DNA of 64,000 nt from Leptasterias polaris (Eukaryota; Echinodermata; Asteroidea; Forcipulatida; Asteriidae), in contig JAZGTN010000085.1 in assembly GCA_037783415.1 (NCBI GenBank), forward strand, positions 2,351,501-2,415,500, given 5' to 3'. This document shows positions 62,401 through 64,000 of the stretch, piece by piece. Each line of letters opens with the position of its first letter. Within the stretch, counting starts at the first letter, position 1. A program made the position numbers and the translations under genes. Under the pieces are notes generated by a model. The model did no database searches and was not told the DNA's origin. It was given only the letters and a program-made list of their open reading frames with translations.

Positions 62401-62448
62401 TCCAAGGACAAACACATCAGTGTCTGGTCACTGTATAACCCAAGTTGA
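53464..62448 (+). CDS. GNB1L: GNB1L orthologue, G-protein beta-subunit-like WD40 protein, 322 residues
   Basis: Coding exons: 53464-53582, 54581-54703, 55921-56036, 56655-56765, 56880-57008, 58064-58149, 58930-59036, 62271-62448, with consistent GT-AG borders and phases, 969 bases including TGA. The product starts with a Pro-rich lead (ELPRPPDPLFVLRG) followed at once by the first WD40 blade, as in vertebrate GNB1L (327 residues), and ends SKDKHISVWSLYNPS, the conserved closing blade. Blade motifs include CGEVRLWNLETRRPD, GHILTWETAEG, GQVALWDINTRK, DDKLCTWTCNE and GWDSRIRVFGW. GNB1L and fungal Asa1 act with the TTT chaperone machinery that stabilises PIK-related kinases such as ATM, ATR and mTOR; in humans the gene lies in the 22q11 deletion region. 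An AG at 53447-53448 just before the ATG exon suggests at least one upstream non-coding exon. ATTAAA at 63398-63403 is a weak poly(A) candidate. Confidence 0.92.
53637..54015. mobile_element. Two adjacent GGGCCCAATTT-family MITEs
   Basis: 53637-53827 (GGGTCCAATTTCATAGAGCT to AAATTGGACCC) is followed at once by 53828-54015 (TGGGCCCGATATCATAGAGC to GCAGCTCTGTGGGC). They lie in the first coding intron of GNB1L. Confidence 0.75.
54057..54275 (+). mobile_element. tRNA-Asn-like repeat with leader
   Basis: Leader with GGCTTCTGACTGGCACC and AAATAGGGAGACTGCCAACA, then a tRNA-like part (TAGACAGCTCAGGTGGTAGA, CCTGTTAATCCGG, GATTCAAATCTTG) near 54189-54262. In a GNB1L intron. Confidence 0.7.
55306..55363. 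repeat. Hairpin, 21-bp arms
   Basis: AAAGAGTAGAGTTTCTGG at 55306 is matched by its reverse complement ending at 55363, with a 16-base loop and one or two mismatches. It sits in the GNB1L intron after exon 54581-54703. Confidence 0.75.
55345..55572 (-). mobile_element. SINE type A, 3' truncated
   Basis: The minus strand begins with the tRNA-like head near 55570 (AAGGCAGAGCGG, GGTTCGAGTCCCGGTCATGG) and continues into the ACTCTTCCACGACAAGTGTT body block. The end overlaps a 21-bp hairpin at 55306-55363. Confidence 0.8.
56172..56294. mobile_element. GGGCCCAATTT-family MITE, deleted
   Basis: GTGCCCAATTTCATTGAGCT at one end and GCAGCTCTATGAATTTGG at the other; the centre is shortened. A SINE fragment follows directly. 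Confidence 0.65.
56291..56425 (+). mobile_element. SINE type A fragment
   Basis: Only the B-box half of the head (GTGTGGGTTTGAGTCCCGGT) and a deleted body remain (GCTAAGAGAAGGGG, GCACCTTGT). Confidence 0.7.
57259..57640 (+). mobile_element. SINE type B
   Basis: tRNA-like head (GTGTCATGGCCGAGCAGTC; GGTTTGAATCCTGGACATG), a body with GGTAACCCTGTTTCAGCTCC and GTGATGTTAGGCGATCTCTC, and an A/T-rich tail. It lies in the GNB1L intron after exon 56880-57008. Confidence 0.85.
58316..58853. mobile_element. 538-bp element with 29-bp inverted ends and internal end-motif copies
   Basis: Ends ATATCGTCACCGTTTTCACG and CGTGAAAACGGTGACGATAT. The motif TTTCACGAAGAGCCAC at 58328 recurs with changes at 58413, 58500 and 58616, and reversed at 58825. 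It interrupts an older repeat in the GNB1L intron after exon 58064-58149. Confidence 0.85.
59149..59415 (-). mobile_element. LINE 3' terminus fragment
   Basis: On the minus strand 59410-59329 reads WNALPADVITAPSVDVFRSH followed by VYTH and a stop, a reverse-transcriptase ORF C-terminal signature. The element ends in a (TGA/AAT)-type short tandem tail at about 59150-59176. It lies in the long intron before the last GNB1L exon. Confidence 0.7.
61686..61862. mobile_element. TA-flanked MITE, old inverted copy
   Basis: Reverse orientation and diverged (GACCTTATACATTGGCATCA; GAGGGCGCCCTACTCCAGTG), with a small internal duplication of CATGCAGCCACCAT. Located in the last GNB1L intron. Confidence 0.75.
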
Positions 62449-63517
62449 CAGCCTCAAGTATGAAATATTGGACTAAATGCCAGCCAGAAATCAATTCTAG
62501 ACCTGATTTGTTCTACATCAACTCGGATTACGTGAGGTTGTATTATTCATTTATTTGGAAGATTATGGATGGTCCTACAAGACACAGGGCTTGAGTTTTA
62601 CACTGGACCACAGGGCAGAGGCCAGTAATTTTAGTGCTAGGCCAGTAAACTTATGACCTAACAAGTCCGATGGTCTTGTGTTTTTCAATTGAAAAACAGA
62701 AACAAATTATGTTCAAATGTTGACTTTGGGTCCGATAGTACCTTTCAATATGAGTAATCAAGTATACTTACCGTAATACCATTAAGACATGTCAGCAAGT
62801 TTTTTTCCCGTAATACCATTAAGACATGTCAGCAAGTTTTTTTCCCCACACATTTTGAATCAGGTCTTGTAAAAAAATGTCTGGTCCAGTAAATGTTTTG
62901 AGCTACAAGCCCTGCGGTCTTGTGGATGTTCTCCCTAAATTCGGGCCCTGAGACAGTATATAATTTGTTGCCGATCGTGTGCACAGTCCTTGGACAAAAA
63001 CTTAAAACTTGGTATTTATTATTTTTGTGAATCACAATTTATAGGTCTGTTCACCCAAAGTTGCAACAAACTTTATTCAGGATAATTGTTGGCACAAGTT
63101 TTTGAATTGACCTTTTATGTGGAGTGTCTTTCTTTTTTGCACTTAAAGTTAAATCCTACTGTCTGACCATTCAGTATGGTTTTGAACGGCAAACTATGCC
63201 AGCCTGCAACTATGATAATCATGTAGTGAATGCAGTGAATGCATACACAGTCAACCCTCCTACTGTCTGACCAATCAATATCATCCACTGTGGTTTTGAA
63301 TGATAGATAAACTATGCATGCCAGCCTGCATCATGATAAAATGCGGAAATACACAGTACAATTATGGCAGTCAACTATTACCAAGAGTAAGAGGTTTATT
63401 AAATTCTAGCATTCTCTAGATTTATGCAAAGAGATGAATCAGTTTGATTGCCTCACGTTCGGAATATACACTTGGTGGCCCAACCTTTGCTTAATACATG
63501 CATGACATGTAGTAGAT
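62449..63517. other. GNB1L 3' UTR / downstream region
   Basis: No coding frame is seen. Contains a short direct repeat (CCGTAATACCATTAAGACAT at about 62772 and 62811), two diverged units of the 3195-3412 repeat in reverse at 63150-63370, and an ATTAAA at 63398-63403 that could be the poly(A) signal. Confidence 0.45.
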
Positions 63518-63829
63518 GTGTCGTGGCCGACGGGTAAGAGCACTGGACTCAAGCTCTGGTGTTTCCAATCGTGTCGTGACACTTGTGTCCTTTAGCAAGA
63601 CACTAAACCATTAATGCTGCGTTTTTCAGATGGGATGTAAAGCCGAGGGTCCCATGTGTTGTGTAAGGGCTTCGCCACAGCACCTTGTAAACCATTAGAT
63701 GGTACTACATGTAAAGGAAAAGGGTTTTTTTTTTGTAGCTCCACATACCTTGCAGGATAATAATAATGTATGAGCGTCACTGAGTGACAGATTTGAGTGC
63801 TATATAAGAAGTCACTGTTATTATTATTA
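63518..63829 (+). mobile_element. SINE type A, internally deleted
   Basis: Head (GTGTCGTGGCCGACGGGTAA), a shortened B-box region, body blocks and an (ATT)n tail, downstream of GNB1L. Confidence 0.8.
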
Positions 63830-64000
63830 GAATGAATCATAAACAAATCTTCAGTAAAACAGTTCACCACGCGATACAAGGAATGTCAAGTTGTTTCTCC
63901 GGCCTCTTGACATGAACAATGTTCACAGGTTCCACAGGAACCAGCAGATGAATTATGAGTTCCATCCGCAGACTCTGTAGCTTTGTCGCTCACATCTGGT

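Overview
This is a piece of an animal nuclear genome. Genes are split by many GT-AG introns, the A+T-rich non-coding DNA is packed with tRNA-derived SINEs and short inverted-repeat transposons, and two genes have clear animal orthologues (SANBR/KIAA1841 and GNB1L). The dense tRNA-headed SINEs with (ATT)n tails and the roughly 375-bp palindromic elements beginning TTAAAGGCACTG look like an echinoderm, most likely a sea star. That organism call is inference from repeat style, not proof.

Layout. (1) 1172-25059, plus strand: 15 coding exons of a SANBR-like gene. The 5' end, including the SANT region, lies before the window. A poly(A) signal sits near 25.5 kb. (2) 27032-48689, minus strand: a complete 8-exon gene for a 384-residue WD40-repeat protein, convergent with SANBR. 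I assembled it from splice sites and all exon phases agree. Two of its introns carry large minisatellites: 99 copies of a 78/74-bp unit (31871-39572) and about 31 copies of a 45-bp unit (42770-44148). (3) 48690-53448, between the divergent WD40 gene and GNB1L: exon-like pieces that look split by a small inversion between 57-bp inverted repeats (48835-49397), then a degenerate mobile element carrying a tyrosine recombinase and an SGNH hydrolase, bounded by inverted repeats (50613-53131). (4) 53464-62448, plus strand: a complete 8-exon GNB1L orthologue (322 residues). (5) 62449-64000: its downstream region with SINEs and diverged repeats.

No rRNA, CRISPR array or functional tRNA gene was found. 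tRNA-like sequences are SINE heads. Introns hold at least four SINE groups, several MITE families, three LINE 3'-end remnants, foldback structures and recent tandem duplications. Coding exons were called by joining splice junctions in frame, so boundaries are predictions without transcript support. The three genes show no shared pathway; their arrangement is convergent then divergent.
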